The notes under the pieces: generated by a model
The model's input: only the letters and a program-made list of their open reading frames with translations
Databases searched by the model: none
Told to the model about the DNA's origin: nothing
Program-made: the position numbers and the translations under genes
In this document: positions 36,285 to 43,806 of the stretch, piece after piece
Numbering within the stretch: the first letter of the stretch is position 1
How the letters are laid out: each line of letters begins with the position of its first letter
Assembly (NCBI RefSeq): GCF_000422085.1
Contig: NC_021741.1
Span: forward strand, 434,001 to 498,000
Direction: 5' to 3'
From: Serratia liquefaciens ATCC 27592
Lineage (GTDB): Bacteria; Pseudomonadota; Gammaproteobacteria; Enterobacterales; Enterobacteriaceae
DNA: 64,000 bases

Positions 36285-37550
36285 ATGGCAATAACAGACG
36301 TAGCAGCCCGCACAGCAAAGCCTCGCGACAAAGAATACAAAATCACTGACTCCCACGGTTTATATCTTTTAGTCAAACCAAACGGTTCAAAGCGCTGGTA
36401 CCTCAAATTTCGACATGAAGGCAAAGAGAGCCGGATTGCTTTTGGCGCTTACCCGATTGTGACACTGGCGAAAGCACGTGAAAAACGTGACGAAGCAAGA
36501 GCATTACTTGCCGATGGGATTAACCCTAGCGCTCAGAGAGAACAGGGTAAGGTCGAGGCATTAGCTGAAACCTTGACCTTTGAAAAGGTTGCCCGTGACT
36601 GGCATGCGATGAATAAGCGTTGGTCTGAAGGTCACGCTTTGCGAGTGATGCGGGATTTAGAGAGGAATATTTTCCCGGTGATTGGAAAGTGTAATATTGC
36701 TGACCTTGAAACCAGAGACCTCTTAGTCCCTCTGAGAGAGGTTGAGTTAAGTGGTCGTTTGGATGTCGCCTCCCGGTTGCAGCAGCGAATTACCGGCATT
36801 ATGCGTTTTGCGGTGCAAAGTGGGCTTATTCCTCGTAATCCTGCCCAAGATTTAGCAGGAGCGATTACAACCCGTAAGGCCATACATCGGCCTGCTTTAC
36901 CGCTTGAGCGTCTCCCTGAATTCCTTCAGCGCCTTGATACTCACAAAGGCAGAATGCTGACCGGACTAGCGGTCAGGTTAACACTCAGTATTTTCATTCG
37001 TTCCAGTGAATTACGTTTTGCTCGTTGGGGAGAGATCGATTTTAAAAAGGCACTTTGGACAATTCCTGCTGAGCGTGAAGCTATCGAGGGGGTTAAGCAT
37101 TCGCACCGAGGATCAAAGATGCGGACTATTCACCTCGTGCCACTATCCAAACAAGCGATCCAATTGCTTGAATAAATACACGAACTTTCAGCAGGCAATG
37201 ATCTGGTTTTTCCCGGGGATCACCATCCACATAAACCAATGAGCGAGAATACGGTAAACAAGGCGCTACGCTCTATTGGTTATGACACTCAAACTGAAGT
37301 ATGCGGCCATGGTTTTAGGGCTATGGCATGCAGCGCGCTGGTCGAATCAGGTCTATGGTCGAGGGATGCGGTTGAACGCCAGATGAGCCACCAAGAACGC
37401 AACGGCGTGAGGGCAGCATATATTCACAAAGCCGAGCATATGGAAGAACGCCGGTTGATGGTGCAATGGTGGGCTGATTATTTGGATATGAACAGTGAGC
37501 GTTACATCACACCGTATGAGTTTGCAAAAATGACAAAACAACCTCGGTAA
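36285..37550 (+). pseudogene. int: P4-type tyrosine integrase interrupted by one in-frame TAA
   Basis: The reading frame covers 421 sense codons' worth of a P4-family integrase and is broken only by TAA at 37173-37175. Upstream (296 codons) lie the N-terminal arm-binding domain (MAITDVAARTAKPRDKEYKITDSHGLYLLV as the family start) and the first catalytic Arg in FIRSSELRFARWGE. Downstream in the same frame lie GHGFRAMACSALVESG (HxxR) and the nucleophile Tyr in YIHKAEHMEERR. The sequence LLE-stop-IHELSAGND reads as one Gln codon (CAA) changed to TAA. Otherwise the gene is full length with no frameshift, so the mutation is recent or is a sequencing error. If real, catalysis needs readthrough or a trans-acting integrase. 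An ATG at 37239 could restart the C-terminal part only. Confidence 0.9.
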
Positions 37551-37584
37551 GCTGAGACAGCAAAAAAAGATTTATAGAAAAACT

Positions 37585-37690
37585 GGTCACAGTGTTCACT
37601 TTTGTTTTTAGTTGTTTAAAAACAATAAATTAAACAGTGATTAGTTGGTGATGAGTTTGCTCTGACTGGTCACTCACCGTGAACAGTCAG
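37585..37690. repeat. Iteron cluster A (crr-like)
   Basis: Copies of the GTGAACA-type motif: AGTGTTCACT (37591-37600), CAGTGATTAG, and TGACTGGTCACTCACCGTG then AACAGTCA (about 37663-37689), the last forming an inverted repeat. P4 alpha protein binds GGTGAACAG-type iterons in ori1 and crr, which are about 4.5 kb apart. The partner cluster here is at about 42230. The rest of the 390-bp gap between int and alpha contains only small hairpins. Confidence 0.55.
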
Positions 37691-37940
37691 CCCTATAAAT
37701 GCAAAATACCGGCCTGAGCCGGTGATTGTTTGCACAGTGGGTGTGTGGCAGGGAGAGATTTCAGACAGAGAAAAGGCCTGCAATGCAGGCCTGAGTAGTC
37801 ACCGCTACGGGGTTCCCCGGTGTTGGGTGTATGCGGTTTGTACAGGACGACTATAAGCGGCCCCGCGTAACAGCGTCCAATGGGTTCGGCAGATCAATAA
37901 CCGCGTATTGATCGGCAGAAACGATCGTGACGCTATTTGC

Positions 37941-40274
37941 TTAGCGCATTTCACATTTGGGAAGCCAGTCGGCCTCACAGTCTTCACTTAATATCAGGTT
38001 GGTCTGCATCCCCTGATTGGTCTTGCGTTTCAACAGCGCTATTTCGTACTCACGCAGGGTTTGAGGTACGGCACGTCCGAACGCGGTCAGATTCAATGGG
38101 TACTTGTGTCCTCGCGCTTCCATATAAGACAGGTAGGCGTGATACAGGTACTTGCGCGGGTTCGCCGGGGTGATGTTGGCATTACCGATATACAGACCGT
38201 CAGGCGCACTGACCGCCAGCAGGTAGCCGCAAAAATCGACCAGCGGATCGGCACTGCGTTTAATCTCCAGCGCTTCCCCCGAATTCTGTTGCACTTCCAG
38301 CAATGCGCGGGCGTCATCGGGCGCGGTAAAACGCTGCATCAGATGGCGTACGATCACCGCCAGCTCGCCGGTGATTTTTGCCAGCAACTGCGGGTCACGC
38401 TCGTTGGCCGGTATCACTTCAGGGAACGGCAGGATCACCCGGCGACGGGACACCCCGCCGCTGCGATCACTGAACTGCATCGGGTTGTTATTCACCGCCA
38501 GAATCACCGCCGGAATGTGCGTGGAGTAGGCGTCGCGGTATTTCGGGTCGATAGCCACCGCATCGCCGCCGGTGATCGCTTTGATGCCCGCCCCGTCACC
38601 GCTCCATTTCTCTTGGTCAGGCAGGATAATCAGCGAGAACCCAACCACGGAAGCCCGTTCCCGTGACGATTCCAGCGTATCGATGGTGGCCGAGGTGGTG
38701 TTGTCTTTCCCGGCAAGCAGGCTGGCTATCGCGGCCATCACGCTTTTGCCGCTGCCGCCGGGGCCGGTGACTTCAAGGAACAGTTGCCAGTCATAGCGGT
38801 TCGCCAGCACCATAAACAGCGCGGCGAGAATACGCGCCTGCTTTTCGGGTTGCTGCCCGGCAGCGCGGGTCAGCCAGCGCCAGAAGTACGGGGCATGGTC
38901 GGCCAGATTTTCCCCGGCCTTGGGCGGTGTGTAGTCCACGCTGTTGACGGTGCGCAACCAGTGCGTTTTCTGGTGCGCGCTGAATTGCCCGGTGGCGGTA
39001 TCAAATACCCCGTTACGAAAGCCAATCAGATGGCGTACCGGCGTGCCCATTTGCGGCACCATCAGCCGGAGCGTGTCCAGAATGCTGTTGATACCCGCCG
39101 CCGAGAACGGGGCGCGGATTTTCTGGAACAGCGCGGCAATCTCCCGGCTGAGTACCCGGTACGGCAACACTTGCCATGCGCCGTTTTCATAGCGGCACAG
39201 GTCTTCACCGACCGGTGGCACGGCCAACAGATGCTGGTAGTGCTCCGCCAGCAGTTCGGCCTTTTCACTGGCACTCATGGCTTTCAGGTCGGCATCGCTG
39301 AGCGTATCAAACGGGCTGGGTTGCTTGGGCTGGCTAAAGGCCGCCAACTGCGCAAGCGCGGCCAGCTTGCCCTGTTGCTGGTAAACATCATTCCAGTCGC
39401 CTGTTTCTGACGGTAACGCAGGTTTACCGCCGCTCAGTTGTGCGGCCTCGGCGGCGCGGGCCTGCCCGGTGCCGTTTTCGTCATTGTCGGCCGCCAGCAG
39501 CAACAGCGCGTCAGGATAGTGAGCACGCAACTGCTGCGCCATCGCGGGCAGGATATTGGCGTTGAGCGCGACACAGACACTTTCCCCGGTTAGTTCATGC
39601 ACTGTCAGGCCGGTAGCATAGCCCTCGGTCAGCCAGATAACGGCATTATCCTGCCCCGGCAGGAAGTGGCAGGCGTGTTTTGTTTGCCCCCCGGCCAGCG
39701 TACGTTTGACGCCTGCGGCATTAATTAACTGGACGTTGACCACATCCCCGGTGTTGTCGGTCAGAGGGATCAGCAGATCGTCGGGCTGGTAAGTGATCCC
39801 GCCCACGCGCAGTGACGGCCCCTGCAATGTCAGGGCGTCAGTGTCCGGCCAGCCCTTGGCGGTCAGATAGGCATTCCCGACCTGCTTCTGGGCACTGTTG
39901 AGTAACTGTCTGGCCTGTTTTGCCGCATGGTGGTGTGCCTGTGCTTTGTCCTGCTGTTCCTGTTGGGGATTGTGTTCCGGCAATGCGCTGCCCGACGGCT
40001 CGCCCAATACCCCGGCCACCATCACGGCGGCCTCTTTGGCAGTCACAGCCAGCGCTTTTTCGACCAGATTCAGGCCATCGCCACCGCCGCACTGGTTACA
40101 GAACCATGTACCGCGCCCCTGCAGGTTATCAAAGCGAAAGCGGTCTTTGCCGCCGCAGACCGGGCAGGGCTGCGCCCGGCCCCCGGCGGTGATATGAATG
40201 CCCAGCGCGGGGAGCAACACCGGCCAGTGGCCGGTCGCTGCACGTGAGGTGTGAGAAACGCTTAATGCGGTCAT
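37941..40274 (-). CDS. P4 alpha-like DNA primase/helicase
   Basis: 777 aa, the same length as P4 alpha. The N-terminal zinc finger is CPVCGGKDRFRF...FCNQCGGG (about 37-65). A Toprim-like segment follows (LLLLAADNDENGTGQARAAE). The C-terminal superfamily 3 helicase has Walker A GPGGSGKSVMAA (about 502-513) and VGFSLIILPDQEKWSG. The extreme C-terminus would bind the origin iterons. It drives theta replication of the satellite, independent of host DnaA and primase. It is transcribed from the leader at about 41.3 kb with the small genes upstream. Confidence 0.93.
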   Translation of the reverse strand: MTALSVSHTSRAATGHWPVLLPALGIHITAGGRAQPCPVCGGKDRFRFDNLQGRGTWFCNQCGGGDGLNLVEKALAVTAKEAAVMVAGVLGEPSGSALPEHNPQQEQQDKAQAHHHAAKQARQLLNSAQKQVGNAYLTAKGWPDTDALTLQGPSLRVGGITYQPDDLLIPLTDNTGDVVNVQLINAAGVKRTLAGGQTKHACHFLPGQDNAVIWLTEGYATGLTVHELTGESVCVALNANILPAMAQQLRAHYPDALLLLAADNDENGTGQARAAEAAQLSGGKPALPSETGDWNDVYQQQGKLAALAQLAAFSQPKQPSPFDTLSDADLKAMSASEKAELLAEHYQHLLAVPPVGEDLCRYENGAWQVLPYRVLSREIAALFQKIRAPFSAAGINSILDTLRLMVPQMGTPVRHLIGFRNGVFDTATGQFSAHQKTHWLRTVNSVDYTPPKAGENLADHAPYFWRWLTRAAGQQPEKQARILAALFMVLANRYDWQLFLEVTGPGGSGKSVMAAIASLLAGKDNTTSATIDTLESSRERASVVGFSLIILPDQEKWSGDGAGIKAITGGDAVAIDPKYRDAYSTHIPAVILAVNNNPMQFSDRSGGVSRRRVILPFPEVIPANERDPQLLAKITGELAVIVRHLMQRFTAPDDARALLEVQQNSGEALEIKRSADPLVDFCGYLLAVSAPDGLYIGNANITPANPRKYLYHAYLSYMEARGHKYPLNLTAFGRAVPQTLREYEIALLKRKTNQGMQTNLILSEDCEADWLPKCEMR

Positions 40275-40286
40275 TGTTTTGCCTCC

Positions 40287-40625
40287 TCAGTGCACGGTGG
40301 TGTTACAGGTGACGGCCATCCGGCCACAGCACAGCTCATCCATCATCTTTTGCCCGAGCGTTGTCAGGCGCGGTGGTGCCACCAGAATATCCGGCTGCAC
40401 CATGTCACTGAGCATGGTGCAGGCCATGTCCATGCCCACCTCTGCGCCGTGCTGGCGGACAAAGTAGCCCTCAATGCCCATCGCAATCGCCATTTGCAGC
40501 TCATCCAGCGTGTAGCCGGGGGTCACCCGGTAAAAGGCGCAGGTATCGAGATAGGCATGGGCCAAAGCGCGGCGGTAAACGGCGGTACGGACTTCAACGG
40601 GTAAACAAGACTGTGGGGTGTTCAT
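40287..40625 (-). CDS. P4-family small protein (DUF5375-like)
   Basis: 112 aa, MNTPQSCLPVEVRTAVYRRALAHAYLDT... ending in CCGRMAVTCNTTVH. Proteins of this type are regularly encoded directly upstream of alpha in P4-like elements. It overlaps the preceding ORF (ATGA) and ends 12 nt before the alpha start, so it belongs to the alpha operon. I recognise no catalytic motif; the function is unknown. Confidence 0.75.
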   Translation of the reverse strand: MNTPQSCLPVEVRTAVYRRALAHAYLDTCAFYRVTPGYTLDELQMAIAMGIEGYFVRQHGAEVGMDMACTMLSDMVQPDILVAPPRLTTLGQKMMDELCCGRMAVTCNTTVH

Positions 40626-41074
40626 GCGGCGGAAGCCTCCATGCTGGCGAGAATGTGGGAGTCACAGGTTTTGACGACCTGCCCGAGCTGGTCAGTGAGT
40701 ACCGCTATGACAGACGCGAAAGCGGCATTTTGAGCGGCGTCCGGGCGCTGACCGGTCGATTCGAGCGTGTCCAGCATGTCGAGAAACAGCACGCCGGTAG
40801 AATGCGCGTGCTGAAGACGCAGGAAATCAGCATGCGGAATGGGGTAATAGGTTTCACTGTGGAAACGGGCGGCCAGGGTATTCATGCCCCCCCCCTGTAC
40901 AGGCAGACGGCCCGCAAACGAAAGAATGTAGTCACGCGCCAGCAGGCGGCGTGCGCTGTGCTCGGAATCCGCCACGGTGCGCAGTATGCACGGGGTTGCC
41001 GTCTGGGCAGTACGACGAATGGCCGCAAACAGGAAACAGAATTTAGGATGAGTCGGGGTGAGGGTCGTAGCCAT
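40622..41074 (-). CDS. Icd-like protein fused in frame to the next small ORF
   Basis: The first part (MATTLTPTHPKFCFLFAAIRR ... LSFAGRLPVQ, about 60 aa) matches the host cell-division-inhibitor Icd-like family of P4 satellites. It runs without a stop into a second block beginning MNTLAARFHSETYYPIPHADF (87 aa, 40622-40885) that looks like an independent P4-family ORF. The two are joined through a run of nine G residues. With eight Gs the first part would end in TGA overlapping the ATG of the second (ATGA), as is usual for these operons. Start choice: ATG 41074 has GGAGG upstream; ATG 41209 (MVAQAGQPSGWP) would include an Ash-like N-terminal extension. Functions of both parts are unproven. Confidence 0.65.
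   Translation of the reverse strand: MATTLTPTHPKFCFLFAAIRRTAQTATPCILRTVADSEHSARRLLARDYILSFAGRLPVQGGGMNTLAARFHSETYYPIPHADFLRLQHAHSTGVLFLDMLDTLESTGQRPDAAQNAAFASVIAVLTDQLGQVVKTCDSHILASMEASAA
40887..40895 (-). other. Nine-G homopolymer at the Icd-like/second ORF junction
   Basis: Nine consecutive Gs on the coding strand (minus). With nine the two reading frames fuse; with eight the first ends at TGA just before the second ATG. It is a candidate slippage site for expression variation, or an assembly length error. Confidence 0.75.
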
Positions 41075-41116
41075 GGTGGCAGCCTCCAATAAGTATTGGT
41101 TATTGCTACCACCGAA

Positions 41117-41330
41117 GTTCTCACGCAAGGGTGGTAGCCCAGACGGGGGTGAGAAACCGGCCTTATTGGAAACCGGCCAGCCCGAAGGCTGCCCCGCCTG
41201 AGCCACCATTGTTTGACAGCCACAGTAGCATAGAAACCACTGTGCAAAAAATGAGCGCACTAAGGCTACGAAATAAAAAAACACGCTCGGCGCGTGTGGT
41301 GTCGCCAATAAGTTACACGGGTTCTCACGC
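41117..41330 (-). promoter_or_regulatory. P4-type RNA immunity leader (seqA-seqB-seqC-like)
   Basis: On the transcribed minus strand the leader contains GCGTGAGAAC at 41330-41321, GGTTTCTCACCC at 41158-41148 and GCGTGAGAAC again at 41126-41117. The middle block is complementary (GTTTCTCAC versus GTGAGAA) to both flanking blocks. This reproduces the P4 layout, in which seqB of the CI RNA pairs with seqA or seqC to cause premature termination of the alpha operon. Other structure includes the repeat GAAACCGGCC at about 41154-41178. Processing sites and promoters cannot be read with confidence. Confidence 0.65.
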
Positions 41331-41430
41331 CCGGCTGCCGATTTTGCGACAGCGAGGGGACTATAGCGCAGGGCCGGACGCGGGGGCAAGCGGTAAGACA
41401 CCCCCGGATGCTCAATCGATCGCATAGTGA

Positions 41431-41676
41431 TCAACAGTCGGTAAGCTGGTCATTGCGGGTATCGGCTCCCGCATCGGTCAAGGGGATCGGCCCGGCGCGG
41501 AATAAACGTGGTTCGGCCAGGCTGCTGGCCAGGCGGATCACGCCGTGCTTATCGCTGCGGTGTTCCGGCAAGGCAATATCCGGCTGTTTGCGTTGCAACA
41601 GGATGGATTCTGCGACAAACAGTGCGTCGGTATCGTTCAGGGTAAAGCTCTGTCGGCCGAGCGTTAACCGCATCAT
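41431..41676 (-). CDS. Small satellite protein, unknown function
   Basis: 81 aa, MMRLTLGRQSFTLNDTDALFVAESILLQRKQPDIALPEHRSDKHG... It overlaps the 3' end of the alpA gene by 4 nt (ATGA), which supports real translation. I recognise no domain. It is the last gene before the long structured leader of the alpha operon. Confidence 0.65.
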   Translation of the reverse strand: MMRLTLGRQSFTLNDTDALFVAESILLQRKQPDIALPEHRSDKHGVIRLASSLAEPRLFRAGPIPLTDAGADTRNDQLTDC

Positions 41677-41933
41677 GCTGCAGCCCCCTGATGACGGTTG
41701 GCGATACGTTCAGCCATCCAGCTTTCGATTTCTGATTCGAGCCACGCCACGGTTTTACCGCCAAGGGAAACTTGGGCCGGGAACTGCTTGCGGCTCATCA
41801 TCTCGTAGACGGTAGAGCGTGACAGCCCGGTGGTATACAGCACTTCCGGCAGGCGAATGAAACGCTCACGGGGCGTGTAATCGACCGGGACGGGCAAGAG
41901 TGTGGAAGGGGTCTGTGTGGCAACTGCAAACAT
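41673..41933 (-). CDS. AlpA-family transcriptional regulator
   Basis: 86 aa with a MerR-like HTH: RFIRLPEVLYTTGLSRSTVYEMMSRKQFPAQVSLGGKTVAWLESEIESWM is the AlpA/Vis pattern. In P4 the homologue Vis represses the late promoter and acts as the excisionase. Here it probably regulates excision and early/late switching. The start ATG is at 41933; the region to its right (41934-42477) is the control region shared with sid. Confidence 0.9.
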   Translation of the reverse strand: MFAVATQTPSTLLPVPVDYTPRERFIRLPEVLYTTGLSRSTVYEMMSRKQFPAQVSLGGKTVAWLESEIESWMAERIANRHQGAAA

Positions 41934-42195
41934 GGAATGCTACCTCATTTATGCCCGGCGGGATCTCACCGGCGCTGTGTGGGTTCGTCTGGTAGCGCCC
42001 TATTATGAGAATATTTTGCGGGGTGGCAACAAGGGGATGTTGTGTGGTTGTGTAGATATTTGCTTATTTTTCAGGCTAATGAGAAAGAATGGCAAACATT
42101 GGCAATTATTGACAACTCTTTGGCAAATCGGTGGAAAATTAAAATAGTTGATAATTCTGATTATTTAATTAAAACAGTAAAAAACACTTACCAAT

Positions 42196-42221
42196 AGGCT
42201 AGCCAGAAAAAAGGCTGTTTT
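42196..42221 (+). repeat. Left copy of a perfect 26-bp inverted repeat
   Basis: Starts AGGCTAGCCAGAAAA and ends AAGGCTGTTTT. Its exact reverse complement is at 43516-43541. The two copies enclose the ori-like iterons, sid and the ogr-like gene (about 1.3 kb). Confidence 0.9.
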
Positions 42222-42226
42222 TAGCC

Positions 42227-42332
42227 GAGTGAATAGTAGTGAACACTTGGTGAATAGTTTTAGATAAACTAGTCACTACTTTATTTACTGATTTATCTAC
42301 CTTTTTTATTAAAGTGAACAGTAGTGAATAGT
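42227..42332. repeat. Iteron cluster B (ori-like)
   Basis: At least five direct copies of RGTGAAYAST: GAGTGAATAGT (from 42227), AGTGAACACT (42238), GGTGAATAGT (42249), AGTGAACAGT (42313) and AGTGAATAGT (42323), plus an inverted AGTCACTACT at 42270. The surrounding DNA is AT-rich. This fits a P4-type origin or crr bound by alpha, about 4.6 kb from cluster A. The 544-bp gap between alpA and sid contains little else that is recognisable beyond presumed promoters. Confidence 0.65.
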
Positions 42333-42477
42333 TTTATATAAAACTAAAATCTCGTTGATGGTTTTATCGTCAGTTTTCAGTGCTGTTGTCCTGCGGACAG
42401 TCCAACCGGGATGAATGGCGATGTTGTACGGCAGTCAGCAGAATAGCTTCACATTGACTGACACCGGAGATAACCCC

Positions 42478-43203
42478 ATGAGCACAACTGCATTACCCAA
42501 GTACATCAACGACAAACTGCAAGCCCTGCGTGATGCCCGCGCCGCCCACGACAAAAACTATCAGGCGCTGACTGACGTCATTACGGGGATCGCCCGCTGC
42601 CATCAACAGAAGAAAGACACGGAAGTGGAAAGTCATGAGGCAGAAAGCCAGTGGCGTACCCTGTTTCGCAAACTGCGCGGAGAAATGACTCCGGAACTGC
42701 AAGCGCAGCACCACAGCCGGATTTCCAAGCGGGAGCTGTCGAAAGAATTTGACGGCCTGATTGAAGAAATGGAGCTGGATAAAATGCAGCTTCACCTCAG
42801 TTGCGGCAGAACAGCCCCGGAAGTGGTGACGGCGCACGAAGCGGCCCTGAAGGCCTTTGCCGAACATGCGATGCATCAGGCCGTGGATGCGCTGAGCAAG
42901 GCGCTAATCAGCCCTGACGTTATCAAGGCGTGTGCACTGGCTTCACGGGCTTACGGCGTCTATGCGGACAATCCGATGAGGATGATTGAGCTACAGGTAC
43001 AGGGCGCACTACAAGGCCGCATTCGCGCTACCATGGCTACGCAAAATATCGACCACCCGGTGCTTAATGAGATTGGCCTGACGATACCGCAAGAAACCGG
43101 CGTATTGCCGGAACTGCAAAGCAGCCCAATTCGCCGGACGCAAGTGGCAAGAGAACTGGCGGAAAAACGCCGTCTGCTGCAAGAGAAAGGGGCCCAATCA
43201 TGA
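42478..43203 (+). CDS. sid: Capsid size-determination protein Sid (P4-like)
   Basis: 241 aa versus 244 aa in P4 Sid. Shared features by eye: MS...LPKYI....LQALRDARAAH near the start, WRTLFRKLRGEMTPELQAQHHSRISKRELSKEFDGL, and an acidic/helical middle. Sid forms an external scaffold that forces helper P2 capsids into the small T=4 size. The start at 42478 has GGAGATAAC upstream. The next gene overlaps by 4 nt. Psu, the usual third late gene, was not found. Confidence 0.82.
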   Translation: MSTTALPKYINDKLQALRDARAAHDKNYQALTDVITGIARCHQQKKDTEVESHEAESQWRTLFRKLRGEMTPELQAQHHSRISKRELSKEFDGLIEEMELDKMQLHLSCGRTAPEVVTAHEAALKAFAEHAMHQAVDALSKALISPDVIKACALASRAYGVYADNPMRMIELQVQGALQGRIRATMATQNIDHPVLNEIGLTIPQETGVLPELQSSPIRRTQVARELAEKRRLLQEKGAQS

Positions 43204-43454
43204 TGCGCTGCCCGCTGTGCACCCATGCGTCCTATACTCGCACCAGTCGCTATATCACGGAGCGGACGAAAGAAGCCTATTACCAGTGCCAGAACATCGT
43301 GTGTTCCTGCACATTTAAAACGGTGGAGAGCGTCGATAAGATTTTATGTCAGCCCATTCAAGCGGAAACGGTGACCGTTGATGATTTACCATCGCCGGAA
43401 AAAAGGACATTAAATCGTTACCGCCGTTATAGCCGAAACCAAACCCTTCATTGA
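43200..43454 (+). CDS. Ogr/Delta-like zinc-finger late activator
   Basis: 84 aa. MMRCPLCTHASYTRTSRYITERTKEAYYQCQNIVCSCTF has the four Cys of the Ogr/Delta family (CPLC and CQNIVC) and the TSRYITERTKE motif. At one zinc-finger unit it is Ogr-sized rather than P4 Delta-sized (a tandem dimer). Such proteins activate late promoters of both satellite and helper. It is coupled to sid by ATGA, and a terminator follows. Confidence 0.92.
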   Translation: MMRCPLCTHASYTRTSRYITERTKEAYYQCQNIVCSCTFKTVESVDKILCQPIQAETVTVDDLPSPEKRTLNRYRRYSRNQTLH

Positions 43455-43461
43455 TTGAGCA

Positions 43462-43500
43462 GGCCCCGCTGCAATGCTGATTTTGCTGCGGGGCTTTTGC
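43462..43500 (+). terminator. Terminator after the sid-ogr pair
   Basis: GCCCCGC...GCGGGGC with TTTT after it, directly downstream of the Ogr-like stop. Confidence 0.8.
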
Positions 43501-43515
43501 CGTTTCCCAAGCCCG

Positions 43516-43541
43516 AAAACAGCCTTTTTTCTGGCTAGCCT
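43516..43541 (-). repeat. Right copy of the 26-bp inverted repeat
   Basis: Exact reverse complement of 42196-42221, just after the ogr-like terminator. Confidence 0.9.
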
Positions 43542-43554
43542 GCCTCAAACTGCA

Positions 43555-43712
43555 CGTGCATGCATAGGGTGCATGATTTTGCATTAATCCCCCGCCACTC
43601 AAAACAGCCGAAACCCCATGCCACAAGGGCTTACAGAGCCTTTGTGTCATGCATGAAATGTGCATGATAAAGTCAGAGCGCGTAGGCGAGGGAGTATTGC
43701 GCGCGCAGGACT
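43555..43712. other. Candidate cos/packaging region
   Basis: Repeated GCATG/TGCATGA words (43558, 43568, 43651, 43661) precede GCGTAGGCGAGGGAGTATTG and CGCGCGCAGG at 43679-43709. The GGCGAGG start and the following GCGCGC resemble the P2/P4 cohesive-end site (GGCGAGGCGGGGAAAGCAC), but the core differs. It lies between the late genes and the cargo, where P4-like elements place cos. Together with the terminator and inverted repeat it accounts for the 352-bp gap to the next gene. Confidence 0.4.
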
Positions 43713-43806
43713 AAACTCATACTTGTGAGAACTCTACTTTTAAAATCTGTGATGGAACTCCGGATCTTGTTATACAAAGGAGAGATGTAATTCTCTCCTC
43801 GTGCTT

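Noticed and set aside
42478..43203. Possibility that this gene is Psu rather than Sid
   Set aside because: The 241-aa length and the N-terminal and WRTLFRK...RRELSKEFD-like blocks fit Sid; P4 Psu is about 190 aa and reads differently.
43455..43806. Search for psu after the ogr-like gene
   Set aside because: No ORF of suitable size or similarity is present; only a terminator, a repeat and the cos-like region lie there.
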